A stretch of DNA of 64,000 nucleotides from NCBI RefSeq assembly GCF_019704135.1, contig NZ_AP024355.1:2288001-2352000 (forward strand), read 5' to 3'. Source of the DNA: Desulfuromonas versatilis. GTDB taxonomy: Bacteria > Desulfobacterota > Desulfuromonadia > Desulfuromonadales > NIT-T3. Position numbers and translations under genes: made by a program. The stretch's first letter is position 1. Every line of letters starts with the position of its first letter. The notes below the pieces were generated by a model, which ran no database searches, was not told where the DNA came from, and saw only the letters and a list, made by a program, of their open reading frames with translations. This document shows positions 17,118-25,953 of the stretch, one piece after another.

Positions 17118-17192
17118 TGGGGTGTCGCCAAGCGGTAAGGCACTGGACTCTGACTCCAGCATTCCTAGGTTCGAATCCTAGCACCCCAGCCA
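17118..17192 (+). tRNA. tRNA-Gln (anticodon CTG)
   Basis: Acceptor TGGGGTG/CACCCCA, D arm GCC...GGC, anticodon stem CTGGA/TCCAG with loop CTCTGAC (anticodon CTG), T arm CTAGG-TTCGAAT-CCTAG, and an encoded GCCA end. CTG reads CAG codons, the main glutamine codon in this GC-rich DNA. Confidence 0.95.
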
Positions 17193-17230
17193 AACAGAAA
17201 ACGACGGAAGGCGAGCTTCCGTTTCGATAT

Positions 17231-17308
<78 letters not shown>

Positions 17309-17337
17309 TTATCAGCCTGCCTGAGGGCAGGCACATG

Positions 17338-17362
17338 GGCGGAGCGTCAGCTCCGCCTTTTT
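17338..17362 (+). terminator. terminator after the tRNA pair
   Basis: GGCGGAG (17338-17344) pairs with CTCCGCC (17351-17357) over a six-base loop, followed by TTTTTCTTTT. A second small hairpin (GCCTGCC/GGCAGGC, 17315-17332) lies just upstream. Confidence 0.8.
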
Positions 17363-17515
17363 CTTTTCCCCTCCCGATCCCCGCTTCCGGTTGCCCGGTT
17401 ATTATCCTCTGTTATAGTAAGCGCATGTGGGCGGCTTAATGCTTTTCTCGTTTTCCGTCATCAGGTGTTTCGGCAGCAGGCCCGGTGACCGGCGATGGTT
17501 GAAGGGGCGGAAAGA

Positions 17516-18313
17516 ATGGGACGGCTTTTTCTGGCACTCCTGGTTCTCTGCTGGCTGTACTCAACATTCGGAACGGTCTCTGCCGATGAGTGGCCGGGGC
17601 ACGATTTCTCCGGCCAGTGCGACCGCTGCCACGCCACAGGCGGACCGGGGGACGTCGCCGCGAACCGGTTCATCGCCCCCATCGAGCATCTTTGCGCCGG
17701 CTGTCATCAGCCCTTTGCCGGTTTTTCCCACCCACTGGACATCCCCCTTTCGAATCGCATATCCAGTCTCGACGGCGGTGCCAATGCAGAAACGCTCACT
17801 TGCACCACCTGTCATGACCCACACCAACCACCGACCTCGGAAAACCCGTTTCTGCTGCGGGGAGCGGAGCGGGGAAGGGGGTTCTGCCTGCAGTGCCACC
17901 AAGCGCCTGCCGGAGAGGGCGCGAGCCATGCTGGGGTCGGCCTCCTGGCCCATCCGGGAGGTCGGCTGGACACTGCGGTCAGCCCCGCCTCGACGCTGCC
18001 TGACGACGCCTCTCTGGAGTGCATCGGCTGCCACCTCGGCTCGATCGGCACCCTGGCAACCTTCCAACTGGCCGATCCGCTGGATGCAGGCGCCGGGCAT
18101 GGCAACGGGGCTCATCCCATCGGCCTCGACTATGCGCTGGCCGCCGAGGCGGACAGGTCGCTGCGCCCCGCGTCCCTGCTCCCTGCCCAGATCCAGTTTC
18201 CCGACGGGAAGCTCGGCTGCGTGACCTGCCACAATCCCTATTCGACCCTGCCGGCCATGCTGACCATGAGCAACAGCGGCAGCGCCCTCTGCCTGGCCTG
18301 CCACTTGAAATAG
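17516..18313 (+). CDS. exported seven-heme c-type cytochrome
   Basis: 265 aa. A signal peptide (MGRLFLALLVLCWLYSTFGT, cleavage near VSA-DEW) is followed by seven CXXCH motifs: CDRCH, CAGCH, CTTCH, CLQCH, CIGCH, CVTCH and CLACH, the last four residues from the C-terminus. The start at 17516 is preferred over 17495 because GGA lies just upstream and the signal peptide then has a normal length. Layout resembles doubled-CXXCH (cytochrome c7/c3-like) periplasmic electron carriers of metal reducers. It is likely periplasmic; no partner oxidoreductase is adjacent. Confidence 0.85.
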   Translation: MGRLFLALLVLCWLYSTFGTVSADEWPGHDFSGQCDRCHATGGPGDVAANRFIAPIEHLCAGCHQPFAGFSHPLDIPLSNRISSLDGGANAETLTCTTCHDPHQPPTSENPFLLRGAERGRGFCLQCHQAPAGEGASHAGVGLLAHPGGRLDTAVSPASTLPDDASLECIGCHLGSIGTLATFQLADPLDAGAGHGNGAHPIGLDYALAAEADRSLRPASLLPAQIQFPDGKLGCVTCHNPYSTLPAMLTMSNSGSALCLACHLK

Positions 18314-18435
18314 TCCCCTCCGCCGCTCTCCATCGGCCCTCCCGGTCTGGCGCCGGGATTCGCGCCTATCCCACCTGAATAGTTGACCTTTGTCGAGCCC
18401 CGGTGTACAAACGACAGCGTGGATGGGACCTGTAT

Positions 18436-19587
18436 ATGAGCGAGCGTTTCGCCTTTATCTATTCGAGCCGTTTTGACGGCTATTCCTACGGCAGCGAGCA
18501 TCCCTTCAAGGTGCAGCGCTACCGCTTGACCTACGAGTTGATCCGCGAACTGGGCCTGCTGGACGGCTCCGGGATCGAGATGGTGGAAACCCCACAGGCG
18601 CCTGAGGCGGCGCCGGGGTGTTTCCACCGGCAGAGCTACCTGGATACATTGAAGGAGTTCAGCCGCGAAGATCATCCGCGGGCCAACTTCATCTATGGTC
18701 TCGGCGATGTGGAAAACCCCGTCTTTAAGGGGATGTACGAATGGTCCCTGCTGAGCTGCGGGGGTACCATGGAGGCGGTGCGCCAGGTGGTGGACGGCGG
18801 GTGCCGCGCCGCCTTCAGCATGGCTGGGGGGCATCACCACGCCCATGCGGCAAGGGCCTCGGGGTTCAGCTATCTGAACGATGCGGTGATTGCCATCCAA
18901 GGTCTGCTCGAGCGGGGGCTGCGCGTGGCTTATGTGGATATCGACGCGCATCACGGGGACGGGGTCCAGGAGGCCTTTTACCGGAGTGACCGGGTTTTGA
19001 CCATCTCCCTCCATGAATCGGGCCGCGATTTTTTCCCGCACACCGGTTTCTGCAACGAACTCGGGGAGGGCAGGGGTTATGGGTATTCGGTCAACGTGCC
19101 GTTTCGCCGCCATGCCGACGATCTGATCTTCGAGCAGGCGTTTCGGCGCATCGTACTGCCGCTTCTCGAGGCCTTCAGCCCCGATGTGCTGGTAACCCAG
19201 ATGGGCGTCGACACGCTGCGCTCCGATCCGCTGAGCCGCCTCGAATTCACCACCGGCGCCATCGAATTCGCCACCCGCGCCTTTTTGACCACCGGGCTGC
19301 CCTGGGCAGCCATCGGCGGCGGGGGATACGACAAGTGCAACGTCGCCCGCTGCTGGGCCCTGCTCTGGTCGGTCATGACCGGCCAGGCGGTCCCCGAGCG
19401 GCTGCCTCCCGGGTTTTGCGCCGCCGCCCGCGCTCTCGGCTTTGCAGGGGAACTGCTTCGCGACCCCCCGCGCCTGGCCCGTCCCGATGACTACGCGAGC
19501 GCCCAGGAGGCCCTCGAGCGAAACCTGGCGTTTCTGGAGAGAAAGCTCTTCCCCCTGCACGGTATCTCCGGGAGGGTAGCCCTGTGA
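18436..19587 (+). CDS. histone deacetylase-family (AcuC/HDAC-like) deacetylase
   Basis: 383 aa with the zinc-dependent class I/II deacetylase signatures: GGHHHAHAA (His133-135), VAYVDIDAHHGDGVQ (Asp168, Asp170, His172), TISLHESG, and GGGGYDKCNVARCWA near the end. Family members remove acyl groups from lysines, polyamines or acetoin-pathway enzymes. The ATG at 18436 (MSERFAFIYS) is preferred over an upstream start because the family begins close to this point. The next gene starts inside its stop codon (GTGA), so a functional link with that protein is likely. Confidence 0.88.
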   Translation: MSERFAFIYSSRFDGYSYGSEHPFKVQRYRLTYELIRELGLLDGSGIEMVETPQAPEAAPGCFHRQSYLDTLKEFSREDHPRANFIYGLGDVENPVFKGMYEWSLLSCGGTMEAVRQVVDGGCRAAFSMAGGHHHAHAARASGFSYLNDAVIAIQGLLERGLRVAYVDIDAHHGDGVQEAFYRSDRVLTISLHESGRDFFPHTGFCNELGEGRGYGYSVNVPFRRHADDLIFEQAFRRIVLPLLEAFSPDVLVTQMGVDTLRSDPLSRLEFTTGAIEFATRAFLTTGLPWAAIGGGGYDKCNVARCWALLWSVMTGQAVPERLPPGFCAAARALGFAGELLRDPPRLARPDDYASAQEALERNLAFLERKLFPLHGISGRVAL

Positions 19588-20414
19588 GCCGGCTGGGAAC
19601 CGACCACCTGCTCGACGGCGAAGGGCTGCCCCTGTTTTCCCTGGGGGAGATCAACCGGCTCGACCAGGCCGAAAAGGAAAAAATCTACCTTCAGCTGATT
19701 CCGGGTGAGGTTTTCGACCGATTTGCCATCGATCCGGTTTCCCTGTGCAATGCAGGCGGGGAGCGGGTGGTGCGTTTTGTCTGCCCCAGCGGCCTCGGGC
19801 TCTTGCGAATTGAGCTGCGGCGCAGTGCCGCCGACAGGGATTGCCTGTTCTTCGTCGAGCTCGCCGATACCCCCTACCGGCAGATCGAACTGGCTTTCTG
19901 CATCATTAACGATCCCGACTCGCCGCGCTTCGATATCGACGTCGACCTCTCGGGAAGGGACAATTGCTTCGGAACCCTGCGGCGCAACCTGCCCGAGGAG
20001 TTGAAGGCTCTGGGGGCCGGGCTCTCGCCCAACCAGGTGCGCAGGGGGCTTAAGCTGTTTTCCAGGTTCTTTTCCCGGCTTGAACGATTCGTCGACTCCC
20101 TGGGGATCGATGCCATTGTTGCCGAACCTTTGTCGTATAATAATGCCATCCGTTACGAAAAATACGGGTTCGACTATATCACGGGAAAACAACTCATGCT
20201 TTGGATCGACCGGGAATTCCAGCCCGGGGGACTTCTCTACCGGCGACTCGACGGGTCGACGCCCTTTCGCCTTCGGGGCATGGAGCGGACCGTCAGGGGG
20301 AGGAGCTGGGCCATTCACGACGGGGTCATGGAGCAGGCCTGGGACGGGGTGAAGATTTACAAGACCATAGGTGTCGATGCCGGCATCGACACCTTTCCCG
20401 GGCGGCGGTTTTAA
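19584..20414 (+). CDS. conserved protein with a GNAT-like C-terminal motif, coupled to the deacetylase
   Basis: 276 aa, GTG start overlapping the deacetylase stop by four bases. No signal peptide or membrane segment. I do not recognise the family. Near residues 187-205 the sequence PLSYNNAIRYEKYGFDYITG resembles the last motif of GNAT acetyltransferases (N-x-A-x-x-x-Y-x-x-x-GF), but a clear acetyl-CoA pyrophosphate loop (Q/RxxGxG/A) is not visible. It could be a degenerate acetyltransferase-like partner or substrate adaptor of the deacetylase. Confidence 0.6.
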   Translation: MSRLGTDHLLDGEGLPLFSLGEINRLDQAEKEKIYLQLIPGEVFDRFAIDPVSLCNAGGERVVRFVCPSGLGLLRIELRRSAADRDCLFFVELADTPYRQIELAFCIINDPDSPRFDIDVDLSGRDNCFGTLRRNLPEELKALGAGLSPNQVRRGLKLFSRFFSRLERFVDSLGIDAIVAEPLSYNNAIRYEKYGFDYITGKQLMLWIDREFQPGGLLYRRLDGSTPFRLRGMERTVRGRSWAIHDGVMEQAWDGVKIYKTIGVDAGIDTFPGRRF

Positions 20415-20445
20415 ATCTCATGCATTACATTAAGGAATGTCATTG

Positions 20446-21414
20446 ATGTCTGCGAAATTGAATCTGATGCATTGTGTCAAATCCAAAGATTTTCTGCTCT
20501 GGACTCCCCCGGCGGGGCGGGTCGTGGAAGTCGGCCCGCAGCGCCTGAAGGTGCCGCTGCCCGAGATTCCCCTGCCGATCCACCGCAAGGATATCGACTC
20601 CGAGGAACCCTCGGACAACGTCATCGGCGAGGGTCTCTACGACTTTCTCCGCCAGTTCCCCGACGATTCCCACGCCACCCGCTACGCGAAGCTGCTGCAG
20701 GAGGCCTATCCCCATTTTCTTGCCGATCTCGGCGCGCAGATCGTCATGTTGGAACATAAGGAGGTCGATGCCGCCTACGTGCAGCGCAAGATCAACTTCC
20801 TGAAGATTCTGGCCCTGCTCGAGCCCGGCAACCCCGGGCTGATGGAAAAGCTTGGCCTGTCCTGCTTCGAGCTCGGCATGATGTTCGCCGAGCTGCCCCG
20901 GACCCGAACCCATCTGCTGAAAGCCATGGGCTACCTGCAGCGTTCGCTGAACGTCCAGCCTGAGAACCCCACCTGCCTCAACGTGCTCGGTCAGATCGAC
21001 TACCTGATGGGGGACTACCCCACCGCGGCGCGGCGCTGGGGCGGAGTGGTCGATTTGCTGGAGGAACCGACCGTCCGCGGGGCGCTGGGCGAGAAAATCG
21101 CCAGGATCAACCGGGAGGAGGTCCCCGACCACCCCCTGCTTGATGACCTGGAGGCCATCGGGGCCGCCATGGAACACTTCGGGCGCGGGGAGATTCACGA
21201 GGCGACGACCATTCTGGAAATCCTCGAAGAAAACAACATCCTGGACAGCGAGTTCCCCCTGCCCGAGGTATTCCACCTGCTGGGCATGTGCCGGGCCCGC
21301 AACGGCGACCCCGGCGGCGCCTTTGAGGCCTTCGAAAAGGCCTTGGAGCTCGATCCCGGCTTTGCGCCTGCCCTGGCTGGGCGCGAGGCCATCCTGGAGG
21401 GGAGGATGCCTTGA
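20446..21414 (+). CDS. TPR-repeat protein
   Basis: 322 aa, cytoplasmic, no signal peptide. Tetratricopeptide-like helices are visible from about residue 150 (ELPRTRTHLLKAMGYLQRSL, PTCLNVLGQIDYLMGDYPTA) and clearest at the C-terminus (LPEVFHLLGMCRARNGDPGG, then FEAFEKALELDPGFAPAL). The start at 20446 has AAGGA about nine bases upstream; the ATG at 20437 is too close to it. Follows the deacetylase pair by 31 bases and is followed directly by a mini membrane protein. Specific role unknown; probably protein-protein interaction. Confidence 0.75.
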   Translation: MSAKLNLMHCVKSKDFLLWTPPAGRVVEVGPQRLKVPLPEIPLPIHRKDIDSEEPSDNVIGEGLYDFLRQFPDDSHATRYAKLLQEAYPHFLADLGAQIVMLEHKEVDAAYVQRKINFLKILALLEPGNPGLMEKLGLSCFELGMMFAELPRTRTHLLKAMGYLQRSLNVQPENPTCLNVLGQIDYLMGDYPTAARRWGGVVDLLEEPTVRGALGEKIARINREEVPDHPLLDDLEAIGAAMEHFGRGEIHEATTILEILEENNILDSEFPLPEVFHLLGMCRARNGDPGGAFEAFEKALELDPGFAPALAGREAILEGRMP

Positions 21415-21415
21415 A

Positions 21416-21550
21416 ATGGGCGCCTGGAGCCTTGGAGACGTCTTTTTCATCGTTCTGGTCTGCGGGCTCATCTACCTGGTCCTGCGCCTGGTCAGTGGCG
21501 CAAAGACCTCCACCGGGGCCAAGGAGACTACCGAACACCCCAAGGAATAG
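21416..21550 (+). CDS. 44-aa single-pass membrane protein
   Basis: MGAWSLGDVFFIVLVCGLIY then LVLRLVSG and a polar tail ending TTEHPKE: one membrane helix and a short charged cytoplasmic end. It starts one base after the TPR gene stop, with GGGGAGG about ten bases upstream of the ATG inside the TPR gene. No family recognised; it probably belongs to the same transcript as the TPR protein. Confidence 0.55.
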   Translation: MGAWSLGDVFFIVLVCGLIYLVLRLVSGAKTSTGAKETTEHPKE

Positions 21551-21624
21551 GTTGTTTTCTTGGTTCACAGTTGGTAGTATCTGCGCAGAATTCTTTTATT
21601 AAATAACAGAGAGCCGTAATTTTA

Positions 21625-23112
21625 ATGACACGCTGGATTCGGGGGTTCCGGCTGGCCCTGCTGGCAATTCTATTTTCGGCCGGAGGGGCCGTTGCCGACG
21701 AAACGGCAGCCCAGGTGTTCACGTTCTGGCCGGTGGTCGATTATCGGCATTCGCAAGCAGCCGATTATACAAGCCTCAATCTTCTCGGCCCCCTGTTCAA
21801 GTTCGAACGCAAGGCCGAGGAGCGTGAATACAGCCTGCGCCCATTTTTCTTTACCGCGACCGATGGGGCTCGGAGTCGTTACAGCGAGTATCTCTACCCG
21901 GTGGCGACGCGCAAAGCCGGGGATGATCAATCCTTCTGGCAGGTGTTCCACCTCCTGCAGTACGACTTCGAAGACAGGGAAGAGGCGGCGGGCGAGGAGA
22001 ACGAATTTTTCTTCTTCCCCTTCGTCTTCTACGGCCAGCATCCGGAAAAAGGCCGATACTTCGCCCTGTTTCCCCTGGGAGGTAAAATCTACGACAAGTT
22101 TGGCCGAGACGAAATCCGCTTCACGCTGTTTCCTCTCTACGGCCGCACCCTGAAGAAGGGGACCAGGGTCACCAATATCCTCTGGCCGGTTTTCAGCCTT
22201 ATCCGCGGCGAACAGGAAAGCGGGTTCAAGCTCTGGCCGCTGTACGGGGCGAGCGAAAAACAGGGGGTCTATCGCAAACGGTTCTATCTCTGGCCGGTCT
22301 TTTTTCGCTACGATCTGCGCCTCGACACCGAGAACCCCGAGCGGTTGCGGACCGTGTTTCCCCTGTACGTGGGCCGGGAGTCGTCACAGGAAACTTCCCG
22401 CAGCTGGCTTTGGCCCTTTTTCGCCCATATAGACAACCGCGCCAAGGGTTTTGAGGAATGGCAGTTTCCCTGGCCGATCTTCCGGGTCACCCGGGGGGAG
22501 ACCCGCCAGGGGAACACCTTCCTTCCTTTTTACGCCGACGAGCGGGTCGGGGAGAGGCGCAAGCGCTGGTTTCTCTGGCCGGTGTACAAAATCGAGGAGA
22601 TCCATTCCGAGATTATTGACCGGCGCCGGGACAGGATCTTATACTTCCTGTTTTCCAGCCTGGAGGAAACCGTGATTGCCGAGGGGCGGCCCCGCAAGCG
22701 GCGCACGGCCCTCTGGCCCCTGTTCACCTATGAGCAGAACCGCGGGGTTTCGCACTTCCACACCCTGTCGCTGCTTGAACCCTTCTTCCCGGATAACCAG
22801 GGCTTCGCGCGGAACTGGGCTCCGCTGTGGCGCCTTTACCAGGTCAAGTGGGACGGGCAGGGCAACGAGGCGTCTTCGCTGCTGTGGAACCTTTACTGGA
22901 AAGAGCGGCAGGGGGATGATCTGGCCATGGAAGTGTTCCCGCTGTTCAGTTTTCGCAGGGAGTCCGGCCTGGGGACTGATTTCAAGCTGGTCAAGGGCCT
23001 GTTTCGCTATCGAAGCGGTGCCCGGGGAAACCGTGTAAACCTTTTCTACCTCCCCTGGGCCATCCAGTGGGGGGCTCCTGCTTCTGCCGCAACTTCTGGC
23101 GTGAGCGAATAG
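21625..23112 (+). CDS. exported protein built of W/F-P-hydrophobic repeats, upstream of the Mla genes
   Basis: 495 aa. A signal peptide (to about VADE) is followed by at least fifteen repeats of a short core [LF]-[WF]-P-[LVF]-[FY], such as TLFPLYG, NILWPVFSL, KLWPLYG, YLWPVFF, TVFPLYVG, WLWPFF, FPWPIF, FLWPVY, ALWPLF and EVFPLF, spaced about 20-30 residues apart by charged stretches rich in R, E and D. Alternating aromatic/polar patterns suggest a beta-repeat or barrel in the outer membrane or periplasm. It ends nine bases before mlaE, so it may be the outer-membrane part of this lipid-transport system, where MlaA and MlaC are absent. Function unproven. Confidence 0.75.
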   Translation: MTRWIRGFRLALLAILFSAGGAVADETAAQVFTFWPVVDYRHSQAADYTSLNLLGPLFKFERKAEEREYSLRPFFFTATDGARSRYSEYLYPVATRKAGDDQSFWQVFHLLQYDFEDREEAAGEENEFFFFPFVFYGQHPEKGRYFALFPLGGKIYDKFGRDEIRFTLFPLYGRTLKKGTRVTNILWPVFSLIRGEQESGFKLWPLYGASEKQGVYRKRFYLWPVFFRYDLRLDTENPERLRTVFPLYVGRESSQETSRSWLWPFFAHIDNRAKGFEEWQFPWPIFRVTRGETRQGNTFLPFYADERVGERRKRWFLWPVYKIEEIHSEIIDRRRDRILYFLFSSLEETVIAEGRPRKRRTALWPLFTYEQNRGVSHFHTLSLLEPFFPDNQGFARNWAPLWRLYQVKWDGQGNEASSLLWNLYWKERQGDDLAMEVFPLFSFRRESGLGTDFKLVKGLFRYRSGARGNRVNLFYLPWAIQWGAPASAATSGVSE

Positions 23113-23121
23113 ATTGCAGCG

Positions 23122-23889
23122 ATGTTCGAAGCCATCGGGAAAAAAATCCTCGGGACCGCGCAGACAGCAGGGGAGATGCTCTTTCTGTTGGCGGAGACCC
23201 TTTACTATTTCAAGGAAGCCCCCCGCAACCTGCCGGCGATTTTTCGGCAGATGCATGAAATAGGGGTGGGGACTCTCCCCATAGCCTCCTTGATGGCCCT
23301 GTTCGTCGGCATGGTGCTGGCGCTGCAGACCGGGGCGGAACTGGCCCTCTACGGTTCGCAGGAGGTCATCGGCGCCATCGTCGGCCTTTCCATGGTCAAG
23401 GAACTGGGGCCGGTCATGACCAGCCTGCTGGTGGCCGGACGCATCGGTTCGGCCATGGCCGCCGAAGTCGGGGCCATGGAGATCTACGAGGAGATCGACG
23501 CACTGAAGACCCTCGAGATCAACCCGGTCCGCTACCTGGCCATGCCCAGACTGCTGGCCGCCCTGTTCGCCGTGCCGGCCCTGGTGGTGTTCGCCATGAT
23601 CGTCGGTATCGCCGGTGGCGGGCTGGTGGCGGAGGTCAACCCGGTCATCAACGTCCCATTCAGCGTCTATTACGACAACATGGTTCGGGCCATCGGTTAT
23701 CAGGAGATTTTCAAGGGACTCTGCAAGGCCACCATTTTCGGCGGGATCATCGCCCATGTCGGGTGCTACGTCGGCTTCAAGACCAGTGGCGGGGCGCGCG
23801 GGATCGGGCAGTCCACCACCCGGGCCGTGGTCGTTTCCTTTTTGCTGATTTTCGTCGCCAACTATTTTCTGACCCGACTCATGATGTGA
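23122..23889 (+). CDS. mlaE: MlaE-type ABC transporter permease
   Basis: 255 aa, DUF140/MlaE family, with GTLPIASLMALFVGMVLALQ, ELGPVMTSLLVAGRIGSAMA and EIDALKTLEINPVRYLAMPR, all classic. It forms the inner-membrane core of a phospholipid transporter with MlaF and MlaD encoded immediately downstream. The order protein-repeat, E, F, D is compact with gaps of 9, 12 and 1 bases. Confidence 0.92.
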   Translation: MFEAIGKKILGTAQTAGEMLFLLAETLYYFKEAPRNLPAIFRQMHEIGVGTLPIASLMALFVGMVLALQTGAELALYGSQEVIGAIVGLSMVKELGPVMTSLLVAGRIGSAMAAEVGAMEIYEEIDALKTLEINPVRYLAMPRLLAALFAVPALVVFAMIVGIAGGGLVAEVNPVINVPFSVYYDNMVRAIGYQEIFKGLCKATIFGGIIAHVGCYVGFKTSGGARGIGQSTTRAVVVSFLLIFVANYFLTRLMM

Positions 23890-23901
23890 GGCGATTCGTT
23901 C

Positions 23902-24777
23902 ATGGCGCAATCTTCGCCCCCAGGCAATAACGGCAAATCACGCAGCAACTTTTTCAGCAAGTTGCTGCACGGTTTCACACCCTCCATCTTCAATGGCAGC
24001 GACTGCGCATCGACCTATGAGGAGTCGCGCGGGGTGGGGATCCGCATCGAAAATCTCTGCAAATCCTTTGGCGACAATCGGGTTCTCACCAACATCAGCC
24101 TGGAAATCGAGCCGGGGGAAACCTTTTCCATCATCGGTCCGTCCGGCACTGGAAAAAGCGTGCTGCTGAAGCACATCGTCAAGCTCGAAGCTCCCGACAG
24201 CGGCCGGATCCTGATCGACGGGCAGGATATCCACGAAAAAAACCCCAAGGTTCCGCGCAACTACCGCTACAGCATGGTGTTTCAATCCTCGGCGCTGTTC
24301 AATTCACTGAGCGTGGGGGAAAACGTCGGTCTCTGGCTGCGCGAAAACCGGATCTGCACCGAATCGCGGATCAGGCGGATCATCCGCGAGAAACTCAGGC
24401 TGGTAGGGCTCGCCGGAAAGGAAGCGATGCTGACTTCCGAGCTGTCAGGGGGGATGAAAAAGCGCGTCGCCATCGCCCGCTCGCTGGCCATGAACCCGGA
24501 CCTCATACTGTACGACGAGCCGACCGCGGAACTTGATCCGGTCACTTCGGACGAGCTGGCCAGAGTGATCATGAACCTCAAGCAGAGCGTCAACCTGACC
24601 ACGATCATTGTCACCCATGACCTGAATTTTGCCCTGTATCTTTCGGATCGGGTCGCGATGATCAACAAGGACGGTATCGTCGAGGTCGGCACCCCCGACC
24701 AGATCAAGGCGAGCACCAACCCCATCGTGCGAAATTTCATCTACACAACCACCAAGGGGATCAAAGGGGAAGATTGA
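23902..24777 (+). CDS. mlaF: MlaF-type ABC transporter ATPase
   Basis: 291 aa. Walker A GPSGTGKS, Q-loop MVFQSSALFNSLSVGENVG, signature LSGGMKKRVAIARSLA and Walker B LILYDEPTAELDPV. Compared with E. coli MlaF there is an N-terminal extension of about 45 residues (MAQSSPPGNNGKSRSNFFSK onward) of unknown use. Drives MlaE; substrate expected to be glycerophospholipid. Confidence 0.92.
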   Translation: MAQSSPPGNNGKSRSNFFSKLLHGFTPSIFNGSDCASTYEESRGVGIRIENLCKSFGDNRVLTNISLEIEPGETFSIIGPSGTGKSVLLKHIVKLEAPDSGRILIDGQDIHEKNPKVPRNYRYSMVFQSSALFNSLSVGENVGLWLRENRICTESRIRRIIREKLRLVGLAGKEAMLTSELSGGMKKRVAIARSLAMNPDLILYDEPTAELDPVTSDELARVIMNLKQSVNLTTIIVTHDLNFALYLSDRVAMINKDGIVEVGTPDQIKASTNPIVRNFIYTTTKGIKGED

Positions 24778-24778
24778 G

Positions 24779-25867
24779 ATGGCCCTTTCCATAGAGAAAA
24801 AAGTGGGGATTTTCTTCCTGATCGCAATCATTGCCCTCGGCGTAATGATCGAACTGGTCGAAGACTGGCGCCCCTTCGAAACGCAGTATAGCTACAATAC
24901 CCGGTTCGATTCGGCGGTCGGCATCAAGTTGGGGGACCCGGTGCGCATGGCCGGCGTGGAAGTCGGCAAGATCAAGGCCATCAACATCGACGAACAGCAG
25001 GTGCGGATCGATTTCTACGTCACCGAAGGGACCACCATCAAGGAGGACACCGTCGCTGAAATCCGCCAGACCAACCTGCTCGGGGGGCAGTTTCTCGGAT
25101 TGAGCTTCGGTTCCGCGGCAAGCCCCGTACTGGCGCCTGGCTCCTCCGTGCCTTCGCGCGAAAGAGCCAATATCGATCAGCTCATCACCAATTTCGACCG
25201 CAACCAGGAGCGGGTGCTGGGAGAGTTGGCTGACCTGGTGGCCGAGAGCCGACAGCCCTTTGCCGAAGCCATTTCGCGCTTCGAAAGCATCACCCGGAAG
25301 GTTGATGAGGGGACCGGGACCCTGGGCAAGATCATCAACGATCCCTCGGTTTACCAGGATCTGCAGGTCGGTGTCGGAGACCTGCGGAAGATTCTCGGGC
25401 GCATCGAGAAGGGCGAGGGCACCCTCGGGCGCCTGCTTCACGACCCCGGGCTGTATGACGAGGCCTCGCAGACCCTGGCCAACCTGCGAGACATTTCCGG
25501 CCGTCTGCGCGAAGGCCAGGGGACCCTGGGCCGACTGCTGACCGACGAATCCCTGTACGACGAGGCCCAGCAGACCCTGGGGCAGATTCGCGCCATCGCG
25601 GCCAAGATCAACCAGGGGGAGGGGACCCTGGGGTTGCTGCTCAACGATGACGGTCTCTACCAGGAGACGCGCCAGGCCATGGAAAGGATCCGCAGCATCG
25701 CCGCCAAGATAGACGATGGGCAGGGTACCGTGGGCCGGCTCATCAACGAGGACGACCTGTACCGGGAAGCCAAGACCACCCTGCACAAAGTGGAAAAAAC
25801 CGTCGACGGCATGAGCGACACCGGCCCGCTTTCCGCGCTGGGAGTGGTGCTCGGCACCCTGTTCTGA
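24779..25867 (+). CDS. mlaD: MlaD/MCE-domain protein with a long repeat tail
   Basis: 362 aa. One N-terminal membrane helix (VGIFFLIAIIALGVMIELVE), then a single MCE domain (FDSAVGIKLGDPVRMAGVEV through about residue 125). The rest is an amphipathic helical tail carrying five tandem copies of a motif like I-x-x-GEGTLGRLL-x-D-x-x-LY, about 35-38 residues apart (EGTGTLGKII, GEGTLGRLL, GQGTLGRLL, GEGTLGLLL, GQGTVGRLI). Such tails are found in MCE proteins that extend towards the outer membrane. It binds lipid in the periplasm and links MlaEF to an outer partner. Confidence 0.9.
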   Translation: MALSIEKKVGIFFLIAIIALGVMIELVEDWRPFETQYSYNTRFDSAVGIKLGDPVRMAGVEVGKIKAINIDEQQVRIDFYVTEGTTIKEDTVAEIRQTNLLGGQFLGLSFGSAASPVLAPGSSVPSRERANIDQLITNFDRNQERVLGELADLVAESRQPFAEAISRFESITRKVDEGTGTLGKIINDPSVYQDLQVGVGDLRKILGRIEKGEGTLGRLLHDPGLYDEASQTLANLRDISGRLREGQGTLGRLLTDESLYDEAQQTLGQIRAIAAKINQGEGTLGLLLNDDGLYQETRQAMERIRSIAAKIDDGQGTVGRLINEDDLYREAKTTLHKVEKTVDGMSDTGPLSALGVVLGTLF

Positions 25868-25912
25868 GACGCCGATAGCCCTCGGCCCGACCGCGCTCCA
25901 TTGCTGTGCTCC

Positions 25913-25946
25913 GGGGGGGGGGCGGGGGAATTTGGGGGATGGGAGG
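25913..25946 (+). promoter_or_regulatory. G-quadruplex-capable leader containing the ribosome site
   Basis: A run G10-C-G5-AATTT-G5-AT-G3-A-GG lies in the 86-base gap before the decaheme cytochrome gene. Its last part, GGGAGG (25941-25946), is also the Shine-Dalgarno, seven bases before the GTG at 25954. A folded quadruplex in the mRNA would hide the ribosome site. Confidence 0.5.
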
Positions 25947-25953
25947 TTGACAC

